Assembly (NCBI RefSeq): GCF_019931195.1
Contig: NZ_JAIOUO010000002.1
Coordinates: 248,001-312,000, forward strand
Length of the DNA: 64,000 nt
Source: Marinobacter sp. F4216
GTDB taxonomy: Bacteria; Pseudomonadota; Gammaproteobacteria; Pseudomonadales; Oleiphilaceae
Reading direction: 5' to 3'
The notes under the pieces are model-generated. The model saw nothing but the letters and a program-made list of their open reading frames with translations. It had not been told where the DNA came from and made no database searches. Shown here in pieces: positions 25,648-34,554 of this stretch (position 1 is the stretch's first letter; each line of letters opens with the position of its first letter). The position numbers and the translations under genes are program-made.

Positions 25648-27060
25648 ATGGGAATGCTATACAACCACGTTGCCGACCAGCTTCAGACTCTGATTCACGA
25701 GGGCGTTTATCGTGAAGGCGAGCGGCTGCCCGGTGTTCGGGTTCTGAGCCGTCAGTTCAGTGTCAGTGTGTCTACCATTTTGCAGGCTCATCAGACGCTG
25801 GAAGGGAGAGGCTATCTGGAGGCCCGTGAACGCAGCGGCTACTTTGTGCGTCTGCCGCGGCTGGATACGCCAGAGCCGACGATGGAGCTGACACGGGCCG
25901 AACCGGTACCCGCCACCGCCCGAGAAATGGCGCTGGAGCTTTGTTCGGACGAGCGGACCCAGACCGTGCCCCTGGCGGCCGCAATTCCCCATTCCGATTT
26001 TCTCCCGGTCAGGCAGATCCAGCAGGCGACCCTTTGGGCTGCGCGGCACGGCACCGAAGTTCTGGACTATGCCTTTCCCGGCAAAGCCGAGTTCCGCCGC
26101 CAGATCGCCCAGCGCATGAATGGTCTGGGCTGTTTGTGCACCGCCGAAGACGTGCTGACCACCAACGGCGCCCAGGAAGCCATGATCCTTGGCCTGCGCT
26201 CGGTGACGTCGCCGGGGGATATCGTGGCGATCGAGTCACCGTCTTTCCCCGGCATTCTGCAGGCACTTGAGGTGGTTGGCCTGCAGGTGATCGAAATTCC
26301 CTCCCATCCCACCGATGGCCTGAGTCTCGAAGGCCTGCAGCTGGCGCTGGAGCAGTGGCCGGTCAGGGCCTGTATCGTGGTCACCAACCACAGTAACCCG
26401 ATGGGGGCGAAATTGAGTGACGAACGCAAGCAGGCACTGGTCTCCCTGCTGGATGCGGCGAGCGTTCCGCTGATCGAAGATGACATCTACGGCGACCTGT
26501 ATTTTGGTGACCAGCGACCGAAGCCCGCCAAGGCCTTCGATCGCACCGGTAACGTGATTTACTGCAGTTCGTTTTCCAAGACCATCTCGCCGGGGCTGCG
26601 TCTGGGCTGGATGCTCCCGGGGCGACATTACCCACAGGCGAAGCAACAGAAGTACTTCAGTAATCTGGCGACCGCGAGCCTGCCGCAACTGGCGGTGTCC
26701 CGCTTCCTGGAACAGGGCGGTTACGAGCGCTATCTGCGGGTTGCCCGCCAACAGTATCGGGACGCCGTAGAACGCATGCGGGTGGCGGTTGGCCATGCCT
26801 TCCCGGAGGGTACGGCGGTCAGCCGACCGCAGGGTGGCTTTGTACTCTGGGTCCAGTTACCCGGAAATGTGTCCGGTACGCGCCTGTATCACAAGGCCCT
26901 GGACGAGGGCATCAATATCGCACCCGGTCGGATGTTCTCCATCAGCGACAAGTACGAGAACTACCTGCGTTTGAATGCCGCCAACCCCTGGTCGGAACGG
27001 GTGGAGTTCGCCGTCCGCCGCCTGGGTGCTATAGCGAACGAACTGCTGGCGGATTCATAG
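25648..27060 (+). CDS. MocR-type GntR/aminotransferase transcriptional regulator
   Basis: 470 residues: an N-terminal GntR winged helix (LPGVRVLSRQFSVSVSTILQAHQTLEGRGYLE), then a fold-type I aminotransferase domain binding pyridoxal phosphate. The Schiff-base Lys is Lys311 in SSFSKTISPGLRLGW, and the Asp/Tyr cofactor contacts lie in PLIEDDIYGDLYF. It is read divergently from the PhzF operon, which it may regulate through the GTACAG repeats. The start at 25648 is preferred over 25615 because GGCAGGA precedes it and the helix-turn-helix begins directly. Confidence 0.9.
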   Translation: MGMLYNHVADQLQTLIHEGVYREGERLPGVRVLSRQFSVSVSTILQAHQTLEGRGYLEARERSGYFVRLPRLDTPEPTMELTRAEPVPATAREMALELCSDERTQTVPLAAAIPHSDFLPVRQIQQATLWAARHGTEVLDYAFPGKAEFRRQIAQRMNGLGCLCTAEDVLTTNGAQEAMILGLRSVTSPGDIVAIESPSFPGILQALEVVGLQVIEIPSHPTDGLSLEGLQLALEQWPVRACIVVTNHSNPMGAKLSDERKQALVSLLDAASVPLIEDDIYGDLYFGDQRPKPAKAFDRTGNVIYCSSFSKTISPGLRLGWMLPGRHYPQAKQQKYFSNLATASLPQLAVSRFLEQGGYERYLRVARQQYRDAVERMRVAVGHAFPEGTAVSRPQGGFVLWVQLPGNVSGTRLYHKALDEGINIAPGRMFSISDKYENYLRLNAANPWSERVEFAVRRLGAIANELLADS

Positions 27061-27213
27061 CCGCAGACTTGGAGTGCACCCACGCCCGGGCCAACTCACT
27101 GTCAATTTGGGCCGTTCACTGGTTAACTTGTATACAGCTGGGTGTGGCTGCTCTAACTTGAGCAGCTGCACATGGACTTCTGTGAATAACCAGAACAAGG
27201 ACAGGAGAGAATC

Positions 27214-28059
27214 ATGACCGTCAGCTACACCCCCGAGGATGTGTCTGTACAGCCACGGCACATGCACTTTGATGTATCCCAGGACCTGAAAACCTGGTGG
27301 CACGGTAACGATGCCTTTCGCACCGCGTTCTTTAACGCCCTTTCATTACAGTTTCCGGACGGCGAGCAGCAGTTCATCAACGCGGTGCGTCAGTACCGTG
27401 ATCAGGTTGACGATTCGAAACTGAAAGAAGAAATCCGGGGGTTCATCGGGCAGGAGGGGCTGCACAGCCGCGAGCACCGCCACTATAACGAAGCACTGAA
27501 AGCCCGTGGCTATAAAATTGATGCTCTGGACGCGCGGTTTCACAAGCATATGGAGTGGGTGAAAAGTCTGCCCAGGGACCGCCAACTGGCCGGCACTTGC
27601 GCCGCTGAGCACTACACCGCAGTAATGGCTAACGCCATCCTGCGCAACCGTGAGTGGATGGCCGACGCGACACCACAGATGCAACAGCTCTGGCGCTGGC
27701 ACGCGATCGAGGAGACAGAACACAAATCCGTGGCCTTTGATGTGTACCGGCATTGTGTCGGCAACGAACGGCTGCGGCGCATTGTTTTTTTGTTCGTCAC
27801 CTACCACTTCTTCAAATACACCCTTATCAATACTTGCAGCCTGCTAAAAACCGACGGCAAGCTCTGGAGCCTCAGAACCTGGCTGGGCGGGCTCAACTTC
27901 CTTTGGGGGCGGCCTGGAGTAATACGCAGGTGCCTGCCGGATTTTCTCGCCTACTTGCGCAAGGACTTTCATCCCTGGCAACAGGATAACCGCGATCTTC
28001 TGAGCGAGAATCTGGCTGAACTTGAGGTGCCTCAGGCATCGATAACGACAGCTGGTTGA
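27214..28059 (+). CDS. PF10118-type metal-dependent hydrolase
   Basis: 281 residues, matching the COG3687/PF10118 family of predicted metal-dependent hydrolases. Possible metal ligands recur in the helical core: GQEGLHSREHRHYNE, CAAEHYTAVMAN and RWHAIEETEHKSVAFDVYRH give the E/H-rich pattern of a di-metal four-helix bundle. No signal peptide. Substrate unknown. The ribosome site AGGAGAGA lies upstream of the ATG at 27214. The gene is separated from the MocR gene by 153 bases and appears to be its own unit. Confidence 0.82.
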   Translation: MTVSYTPEDVSVQPRHMHFDVSQDLKTWWHGNDAFRTAFFNALSLQFPDGEQQFINAVRQYRDQVDDSKLKEEIRGFIGQEGLHSREHRHYNEALKARGYKIDALDARFHKHMEWVKSLPRDRQLAGTCAAEHYTAVMANAILRNREWMADATPQMQQLWRWHAIEETEHKSVAFDVYRHCVGNERLRRIVFLFVTYHFFKYTLINTCSLLKTDGKLWSLRTWLGGLNFLWGRPGVIRRCLPDFLAYLRKDFHPWQQDNRDLLSENLAELEVPQASITTAG

Positions 28060-28133
28060 TTTTTCCCCAGTTGGCATTTGTGTTCTACGAGCGTTGTCAA
28101 AAGTTACACATTTGGCTATTGGTTGGAACTTAA

Positions 28134-28466
28134 AATAACGATAACAGCGCGACCGGCCAGGGCGCCGAGGCGAAACCCGCGACCAAACCCCGACGTTTCG
28201 ATGTGGCCGTCGAGAAGGTGATGAATTACGCCATTGGCCGTATTGAGGCCGGACTCTTGACTCCTTACGTCTGCCTTTCCTGTGGCCTGTCCTGGGCCGA
28301 AATTGAAGATCTGCCGGGACTGGATCGTCTCCGTGAAACCTGCGAGAAGAATGGCGTTGAGCTCCTGCTTCCCCAGATGGGGATCACCAGTAGTGTCTAT
28401 ATTGGCCCTGGCAGCCTCTGCCTGGCACTGGGCGCGGAATTCCACTCGTTTAACGACTTTCAGTAA
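28134..28466 (+). pseudogene. C-terminal remnant of a DegV-family protein
   Basis: An open frame with coding character runs from the in-frame stop at 28131 to a stop at 28464-28466. It has no plausible start codon or ribosome site near its beginning; the first possible starts are a GTG at 28203 and an ATG at 28221. The peptide VMNYAIGRIEAGLLTPYVCL, then ETCEKNGVELLLPQMGITSS, then VYIGPGSLCLALGAEF resembles the last 90-100 residues of DegV lipid-binding proteins, which end in a GxxxGPGxLxLA-type loop. Full-length members have about 280-320 residues, so about two thirds is missing. The next downstream gene has lower GC and looks acquired. The DegV match is by eye and needs a profile search. Confidence 0.5.
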
Positions 28467-28537
28467 CCCTCGATTGCCGCGGATCTCTTCCAGCGCGCCC
28501 GGGCCTCCAAATCTGGCTGCTCATGGTGTGACGCCCT

Positions 28538-29872
28538 ATGATAAAAATTACTGCAAAGTTGGGCAGGATGTATGTGAATGGAAAAGGCGAGTGGGGGCAA
28601 ATGACGGGCTTTCGTGGGCATCGGTTACTTCGTAATATCACGTTGGCGCTAGGCATCAGCTTAGGGCCGTCACTCACCTCCATAATGTCTACCTGCGGAT
28701 GGTTTAGCAGCGGAGTCAGTTACGCTCAAATGGCCCTTAGCCCGGACCAGCCAGAAGGCGTAAGCCCGATTCAGGAAACGGGTATTCCTGAAAATGCCAA
28801 TATGACCTTGGGCCGTTATGAGCGCGTAAACATTCCGGATGGGCATGCGGTTATCCATGTGTCCGACAGCAAGGGACTGAAGAACGCGTTCAGGCAAGTT
28901 GCTGACAACGGAGGACATGGGGCCATTATCTTGGAGGATGGTCAGTATCGTCTGGAGACGACGGTCTACATAAACCATCCAAACGTCATGCTTCTTTCAA
29001 AATCCAACGATCCGGAAAAGGTCATCATCCGTGGAAGTGGCATGCAACCTGGCAATCGGGTGAAAAACCTCTTGCATATCAAAAGTTCTGGCTTTGTTCT
29101 CGAAGGAATTACGCTGCAACAGGCGGGTAACCACCTGGTTCAGCTTGCAGCAGAGAAAAACGCCGATGTTCCAACGTTCAGAAACTGCATTATCGAAGAT
29201 GGCTATGAGCAGCTTTTAAAGGTGAGCTTCGATAAGAAAAATCACCCGAGAACCCTCTCGGATAACGGCCTCGTGGAATATTGCGTGTTTCGATATACGG
29301 CAGGCATCGGGCCCAATTACTACATTGGCGGTATTGATGCCCACGGCATCCGGGGGTGGGTTATTCGGCATAATGTTTTTCAGAATATTGCCAGCCCCGC
29401 AGACCGAATTGCCGAACATGCCGTCCATATCTGGAATAACACTTCGAACAACACCGTAGAAAGCAACGTCTTCATTGATAACGATCGAGCCATTGGTTTT
29501 GGCATGCGCATGAACAATCGGCACCCCAATATTATTTACAGCAACTTCGGGGGCAAGATTGTCAACAACCTTATCTATCATGATGACCGCGGGAACCCGT
29601 TTTCAGACACCGGTATCATTCTGGAAGATAGCCCTTACACCCTCATCAAGGATAACTGGATTTATTTGGAGCACCGCTATCCCCGGGCGATTGAGTATCG
29701 GTTTCCCGAGACCCGTCAGGTCAGGGTGACGGGCAATCAGACTAACAAGCGCATTGCTTCGCGCAACGGTGGCCATGGCGAGCTGGCGAGGAACACTGAG
29801 TCCCTTGAACGGAATGCCTTCATGTTGGAGCTGGAAGATCGCCTTGAATCGCTGAACTTGCCTGGCTTTTGA
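28538..29872 (+). CDS. exported right-handed beta-helix repeat protein
   Basis: 444 residues from 28538; starts at 28568 or 28601 are equally possible as none has a strong ribosome site. The N-terminal part carries a hydrophobic stretch (LLRNITLALGISLGPSLTS) that could be a signal peptide. The body shows the turn pattern of a parallel beta-helix: VMLLSKSNDPEKVIIRGSG, FVLEGITLQQAGNHLVQL, GWVIRHNVFQNI, NNTVESNVFIDNDRAIGFGM, KIVNNLIYHDD and TLIKDNWIYLE. Such proteins are often polysaccharide lyases or surface proteins; the catalytic residues cannot be assigned. The base composition is more AT-rich than the flanking genes, which suggests transfer. It follows a truncated DegV gene. Confidence 0.8.
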   Translation: MIKITAKLGRMYVNGKGEWGQMTGFRGHRLLRNITLALGISLGPSLTSIMSTCGWFSSGVSYAQMALSPDQPEGVSPIQETGIPENANMTLGRYERVNIPDGHAVIHVSDSKGLKNAFRQVADNGGHGAIILEDGQYRLETTVYINHPNVMLLSKSNDPEKVIIRGSGMQPGNRVKNLLHIKSSGFVLEGITLQQAGNHLVQLAAEKNADVPTFRNCIIEDGYEQLLKVSFDKKNHPRTLSDNGLVEYCVFRYTAGIGPNYYIGGIDAHGIRGWVIRHNVFQNIASPADRIAEHAVHIWNNTSNNTVESNVFIDNDRAIGFGMRMNNRHPNIIYSNFGGKIVNNLIYHDDRGNPFSDTGIILEDSPYTLIKDNWIYLEHRYPRAIEYRFPETRQVRVTGNQTNKRIASRNGGHGELARNTESLERNAFMLELEDRLESLNLPGF

Positions 29873-29924
29873 TGCACTGGCGTTAGGGGTAGCAAGGCGG
29901 CAGGCTCTGCCGCTCACAGCTTGG

Positions 29925-29972
29925 CCGCAACGCAACCGGAATCAGCTCCTGAGGCAAATCGGTGCGTTGCGG
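29925..29972. repeat. inverted repeat after the beta-helix gene
   Basis: CCGCAACGCAACCG (29925-29938) pairs with CGGTGCGTTGCGG (29960-29972), with one bulged base and a 21-base loop. No run of T follows, so it may be a weak terminator or a short palindromic repeat. It ends 59 bases before the next gene. Confidence 0.5.
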
Positions 29973-30031
29973 CTTCGTGTTAGCCTGTCCGGTATCTCAT
30001 CAAGCCCTACTATCGTTCAGGACATCGAATT

Positions 30032-31066
30032 ATGACGACTGTTGTCACCGATCTGGCGAATGCCCTCCTTGAGCAGCACGTAAAACACGAACTGGCTCAG
30101 TTCAAAGGTGCAAAGCTTCACAAATTCCTGGAGCGCGAGGTGGCGGCACTCTATGCCTACACGGACCGGGTAACACTGAACCGTCTCAGTTCACCGGACC
30201 AGATTCTGGGCGTGATTCGTCGTCTGGTGGTCGAAATGGAGCTGGATGGCGGTATTCCTGAGATAGCCGGGGACATGGCGACGGAAGTGCTGAACGCTCC
30301 GGTGCAGTCACAGACACCTCTGCGGGAAATCCTCAGCCGCGATCAGGTGGCAGAGTTCGTGGAGGAGGCTCTGGAGCTCAAGCATCATCGTAAACGCATG
30401 ATCAGTGGCATTATGTCACATCCGGTCTACCAGGAGTTGGTGGCCAACGTCGTGTATCAGGGGCTGGTGAGTTACCTCTACGAGGACAACCTGATCACCA
30501 AGTCGGTTCCCGGCGTCGGCTCGATGATGAAGTTGGGTAAAAAGATGGCCAACAAGGCGGTACCGGGGCTGGACGAAAGCTTCGAGCGCCGTATCAAGGC
30601 CTGGCTATCCGATAGCCTGCCGGGGCTGATCAACCGGAGTGAAGCCTTCCTTAATCGGGCGCTGACCGATGAGGAGCTGAGGGATACGGTGATGGCGGCA
30701 TGGATTGGCGTTGAAGACCTGAGTATCCAGGAATTGAACGAAGGGCTTGGTGACATCCAGTTGCAGGAGTTCGTCGTGTTGGGTTACGAATTCTGGCTCA
30801 GTTTCCGTGAGACTCCCTATTTTGAGGCGTGCTGCGAGGCGGTTGTGAACCGCCTGTTCGAGCAATATGGCGACCGACCAGTCAGCGAGCTCCTGCGGGA
30901 TGTTGGTGTGTCGGAAACCATGGTTATGGCCGAAGTAGAGGCTCTGGTTATTCCCTTTGTGGACGTGCTCCGGGAGGAAGGTTATCTTGAGAAAGCGGTG
31001 CGGCGCCGGCTGTCGTCTTTCTATCGGTCGGCAGCGGTGAAAAAAATCCTCGAACCGGAAGCCTGA
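30032..31066 (+). CDS. conserved-looking protein of unknown function (344 residues)
   Basis: I do not recognise this family. The protein is almost wholly alpha-helical and acidic, with no signal peptide or clear membrane span. A weakly hydrophobic glycine-containing stretch (SVPGVGSMMKLGKKMANKAVPGL) lies in the middle. The C-terminal 100 residues alternate acidic and hydrophobic positions (DVGVSETMVMAEVEALVIPFVDVLREEGYL). Codon use is like the housekeeping neighbours and the frame has no internal breaks. ATG at 30032 with AGGA 10 bases upstream. It stands between the beta-helix gene and a LysE exporter with 42 bases to the latter, so co-transcription is possible. Confidence 0.75.
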   Translation: MTTVVTDLANALLEQHVKHELAQFKGAKLHKFLEREVAALYAYTDRVTLNRLSSPDQILGVIRRLVVEMELDGGIPEIAGDMATEVLNAPVQSQTPLREILSRDQVAEFVEEALELKHHRKRMISGIMSHPVYQELVANVVYQGLVSYLYEDNLITKSVPGVGSMMKLGKKMANKAVPGLDESFERRIKAWLSDSLPGLINRSEAFLNRALTDEELRDTVMAAWIGVEDLSIQELNEGLGDIQLQEFVVLGYEFWLSFRETPYFEACCEAVVNRLFEQYGDRPVSELLRDVGVSETMVMAEVEALVIPFVDVLREEGYLEKAVRRRLSSFYRSAAVKKILEPEA

Positions 31067-31108
31067 GCTGAGAACGCAAGAGGCTTTCACTGACTTTTCA
31101 GGTGTGTC

Positions 31109-31747
31109 ATGCCATCCGGCGAGCTTTTCTGGGCCTTTCTGGTCGCTATCACACTGCTAACCATCACCCCCGGCGTCGACACGTTGCTGGTGATTCGCAA
31201 CACTGGCCGGACCGATTTGAAGGCCGGGATGGTGACCAGTCTGGGTATCTGCAGTGGCCTGTTTCTGCATGCGGCCCTCTCGGCGGTCGGCATTTCCCTG
31301 ATTCTGGTTCAGACCGCCTGGGCGTTCACTCTGTTGAAATGGGCCGGTGCTTGCTATCTGATCTGGCTCGGGATAGCGAGTCTGCGTCAGGCGGGCCGCC
31401 GAGGACGACCCCATGAGCCCAGGGGCGATAAAACCCGGGAAGCTCCCGACCGTTGGCGGGATTTCCGGGAGGGCTTGCTTTCCAACCTGTTTAACCCGAA
31501 AGCCGCGCTTTTTTATATGGCGCTGTTGCCTCAGTTTGTAGATCCTGAAGGGCCGGTGCTGTTCCAGTCGCTGCTATTGGCCGGGGTCCATTTCGTCCTC
31601 GCCATGCTCTGGCAGTGTGCTGTGGCCGTTGCGGTGTCCCGGTCGCGGCGCTGGGCAATACCGCCCTGGGTTGGCCGGATGATGCACGGAATTACCGGTG
31701 GTATCTTTGTCGGCATTGGCGCCAAAGTGGCTATGACCCAGGCCTGA
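31109..31747 (+). CDS. LysE/RhtB-family amino acid exporter
   Basis: 212 residues with about six membrane segments. The family signature TPGVDTLLVIRNTGRTDLKAGMVTS is near the start (residues 19-43), followed by GISLILVQTAWAFTLLKWAGACYLIWLGI. The loop DFREGLLSNLFNPKAALFYMALLPQFV is the typical second motif. It exports amino acids or derivatives such as homoserine lactone or threonine; the substrate is unknown. The P-type ATPase starts 46 bases downstream. Confidence 0.88.
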   Translation: MPSGELFWAFLVAITLLTITPGVDTLLVIRNTGRTDLKAGMVTSLGICSGLFLHAALSAVGISLILVQTAWAFTLLKWAGACYLIWLGIASLRQAGRRGRPHEPRGDKTREAPDRWRDFREGLLSNLFNPKAALFYMALLPQFVDPEGPVLFQSLLLAGVHFVLAMLWQCAVAVAVSRSRRWAIPPWVGRMMHGITGGIFVGIGAKVAMTQA

Positions 31748-31793
31748 GCAAACGCAAAACGGCCAGATGACAGGAGCTTTGGAGATCTCCCGC

Positions 31794-34496
31794 ATGGAAC
31801 AGGGAACCGGTTTCCATCAGCAAGACACGGATACGGTCTTTCGCGCACTGACCACGGGCCGGGCCGGCCTGAGTCAGGCTGAGGCCAGGGAGCGCCTTGC
31901 GCGTTTCGGGTCGAATCGTCTGCCTGAAGCGCGCCGCCAAAGCCCTCTCATTCGTTTCCTGCGCCAGTTTCATAACATACTTATCTACGTGCTGCTGGCG
32001 GCGGCCTCTATCACCCTGTTACTCGGGCACGGGCTCGATACCGCGGTCATTCTGGCGGTAGTCCTGTTGAACGCCGTGGTTGGCTACGTCCAGGAGGGCA
32101 AGGCTGCGCGAGCGATTGCGGCTATCCGGCATATGCTGGCGCCCCAGGCGTCAGTTTTGCGGGACGGCAAGCGGTTGTCCATTGCCGGCGACGATGTGGT
32201 GCCCGGAGACGTGGTGTTGCTTGATGCCGGGGACCGTGTGCCGGCGGACCTTCGCCTGTTCAAGGTACACGGCCTGCAGATTCAGGAGGCCATCCTGACC
32301 GGTGAATCGGTGGCGGTCAGCAAACAGACCAGTCCGGTCGCAGCTGAAACCCTGGTGGCCGAGCGGGACTGCATGGCGTTCAGCGGAACCACGGTGACCG
32401 GCGGACAGGGTGCGGGGGTGGTGGTTGCCACGGGCCAACAGACCGAAGTCGGGCGCATCAGTGGCATGCTGACCGAGGTAGATACCCTCCGTACCCCCCT
32501 GATAGAGCAGATGTCCGTGCTCGCTCGCTGGCTGACCCTGCTGATCGGTGTCGTGGCCGGCCTGATCCTGCTGTATGGGTATTTTGTGCTGCAGCAGCCT
32601 TTTGCCGACGTGTTCATGGCCGTGGTGGGGTTGTCGGTGGCGGCGATTCCCGAGGGCTTGCCCGCAGTGCTCACCATTACCCTGGCAGTAGGGGTTCAGA
32701 CCATGGCGCGCCGACACGCCATCGTGCGTCGGCTGCCTGCCATTGAAACCGTGGGATCGGTCTCGGTGATCTGCACCGACAAAACCGGCACCCTCACACG
32801 CAATGAAATGAGCGTTATCAGTGTGGTGGCTGGTGCCCGGTCATACACTGTGGAAGATTCAGGCTACGCGCCCTTCGGCTGCGTTTGGCTGGACGGTGAA
32901 ACGCTCGACCCTGAACAGGTGCCTCTGCCACTTAAAACCCTGGTGCGCAGTGCTGTCCTCTGCAACGACGCCGAACTGTCCAGGCAGGGGCAAGCGTGGG
33001 AGGTGCAGGGGGATCCGATGGAGGGCGCGTTGCTGGCGCTGGCCGGTAAATTAGATGAAACACCCGCAGAGCTCCGGCGCGCGTGGCCCCGGACTGACGT
33101 AATCCCCTTTGATACCGCCAATCGTTTCATGGCCACCCTGAATCATGACCACCAGGGGCATGGCATGATTTTCGTTAAAGGCGCTCCCGAGACGGTTCTG
33201 GCTCTCTGCGCGAACCAGCAGGGAAAGGATGGCCGCCCGGTTCCGTTGGACACGGCATTCTGGCAGCGGCGCGCAGAAGAGATCGCCTCCCGGGGGCAGC
33301 GGGTGCTGGCGTTTGCGTGTCGCGAAGTTCCGGACAACAAAACCGTGGTGAATCTTGAGGATGTCCGGCACGAATTGCTGTTTGTCGGTATTGTCGGCCT
33401 GATGGATCCGCCGAGGGAAGAGGCGATCAACGCCGTTGCCGAGTGCCAGGCTGCCGGTATCCGCGTCAAAATGATCACCGGTGACCACGCCAACACGGCC
33501 TCAGCTATCGGTGCCCTCATCGGCCTGGCCAATCACGACGGCACCCTGACCGGGGCTGAGCTGGATAAGCTGAACGACGATGAGCTGGCGGTGGCTGCCC
33601 GGCAAGTCAGTGTTTTTGCACGCACCAGTCCCGAGCACAAATTACGGCTGGTGAAGGCCCTGCAGTCAGAGGGTATGACCGTGGCTATGACCGGCGACGG
33701 CGTTAACGATGCCCCGGCGCTTCGGCGCGCGGATATTGGCATCGCTATGGGGTGCAAGGGTACAGAGGCGGCCAAGGAAGTGTCGGATCTGGTGTTGGCG
33801 GACGACAACTTTGCCTCCATCGTGGCGGCAGTCCGGGAAGGGCGGACGGTGCGCGACAATATCCGCAAGGTGATCGCCTGGACTCTGCCAACCAGCAGCG
33901 GCGAGGCCTTTGCCATTATCGTGGCGCTGCTGGTTGGCGTGGCGCTGCCGGTAACACCGGTGCAGATTCTGTGGATCAACTTCATCACTACCGTGTCCCT
34001 CGGGTTGGCACTGGCCTTTGAGCCCACCAGTGATAACACTATGCAACGCAAACCGCGCCCCCGCACCGACCCTCTGATCGATGCCAGTGTGCTGTGGCAC
34101 ATCATTCTTGTCTCTTTGCTTTTCCTGTGCGGCGTGTTCGGTATTTTCACCTTTGCCATCGAATCCGGTTACACGCTGGAGCTGGCCCGAACCATGGCCA
34201 TGAACACGCTGGTGGCGATGGAAATTTTCTATCTGTTTTTCATTCGAACCATGGATGTCCGCTCCCCGAGCTGGACCATGCTGCAGGGGACACCGGTGGT
34301 GTGGCTGGCGGTGTTCGGTGTTTTGATCGGCCAGTGTGTGATTACCTACTGGCCGGGGGCGCAGGCAGTGTTCAGTACACGGGCTATGTCGGTCATGGAT
34401 CTGGCGCTGGTATTGCTGGTGGGCGTGGCGCTGCTGTTATTGCTGGAGGTTGAGAAGCAGGTCCGGATGCGGGTTGGCCGATCGGATTTGCAGTAA
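31794..34496 (+). CDS. P2-type cation-transporting ATPase
   Basis: 900 residues. The phosphorylated Asp329 is in ICTDKTGTLTRNEM, the actuator loop in ILTGESVAV, the hinge in MITGDHANTA, and TGDGVNDAPALRRADIGIAMG completes the P domain. An N-terminal cation-ATPase domain and ten membrane segments are consistent with P2A/P2B types. Segment 4 has IPEGLPAVLTI, as in Ca2+-ATPases. Segment 5 has SSGEAFAII and segment 6 has INFITTVSLGLALAFEP, where the Asp found in SERCA segment 6 is replaced by Thr. Ion specificity is therefore uncertain. ATG at 31794 with GGAG upstream; an ATG at 31767 is possible. Confidence 0.9.
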   Translation: MEQGTGFHQQDTDTVFRALTTGRAGLSQAEARERLARFGSNRLPEARRQSPLIRFLRQFHNILIYVLLAAASITLLLGHGLDTAVILAVVLLNAVVGYVQEGKAARAIAAIRHMLAPQASVLRDGKRLSIAGDDVVPGDVVLLDAGDRVPADLRLFKVHGLQIQEAILTGESVAVSKQTSPVAAETLVAERDCMAFSGTTVTGGQGAGVVVATGQQTEVGRISGMLTEVDTLRTPLIEQMSVLARWLTLLIGVVAGLILLYGYFVLQQPFADVFMAVVGLSVAAIPEGLPAVLTITLAVGVQTMARRHAIVRRLPAIETVGSVSVICTDKTGTLTRNEMSVISVVAGARSYTVEDSGYAPFGCVWLDGETLDPEQVPLPLKTLVRSAVLCNDAELSRQGQAWEVQGDPMEGALLALAGKLDETPAELRRAWPRTDVIPFDTANRFMATLNHDHQGHGMIFVKGAPETVLALCANQQGKDGRPVPLDTAFWQRRAEEIASRGQRVLAFACREVPDNKTVVNLEDVRHELLFVGIVGLMDPPREEAINAVAECQAAGIRVKMITGDHANTASAIGALIGLANHDGTLTGAELDKLNDDELAVAARQVSVFARTSPEHKLRLVKALQSEGMTVAMTGDGVNDAPALRRADIGIAMGCKGTEAAKEVSDLVLADDNFASIVAAVREGRTVRDNIRKVIAWTLPTSSGEAFAIIVALLVGVALPVTPVQILWINFITTVSLGLALAFEPTSDNTMQRKPRPRTDPLIDASVLWHIILVSLLFLCGVFGIFTFAIESGYTLELARTMAMNTLVAMEIFYLFFIRTMDVRSPSWTMLQGTPVVWLAVFGVLIGQCVITYWPGAQAVFSTRAMSVMDLALVLLVGVALLLLLEVEKQVRMRVGRSDLQ

Positions 34497-34554
34497 ACTG
34501 GCTGCATCTTGCTTTTAACTCCTAAAATCCCACATCCCCACAGGTCTCAATAAT

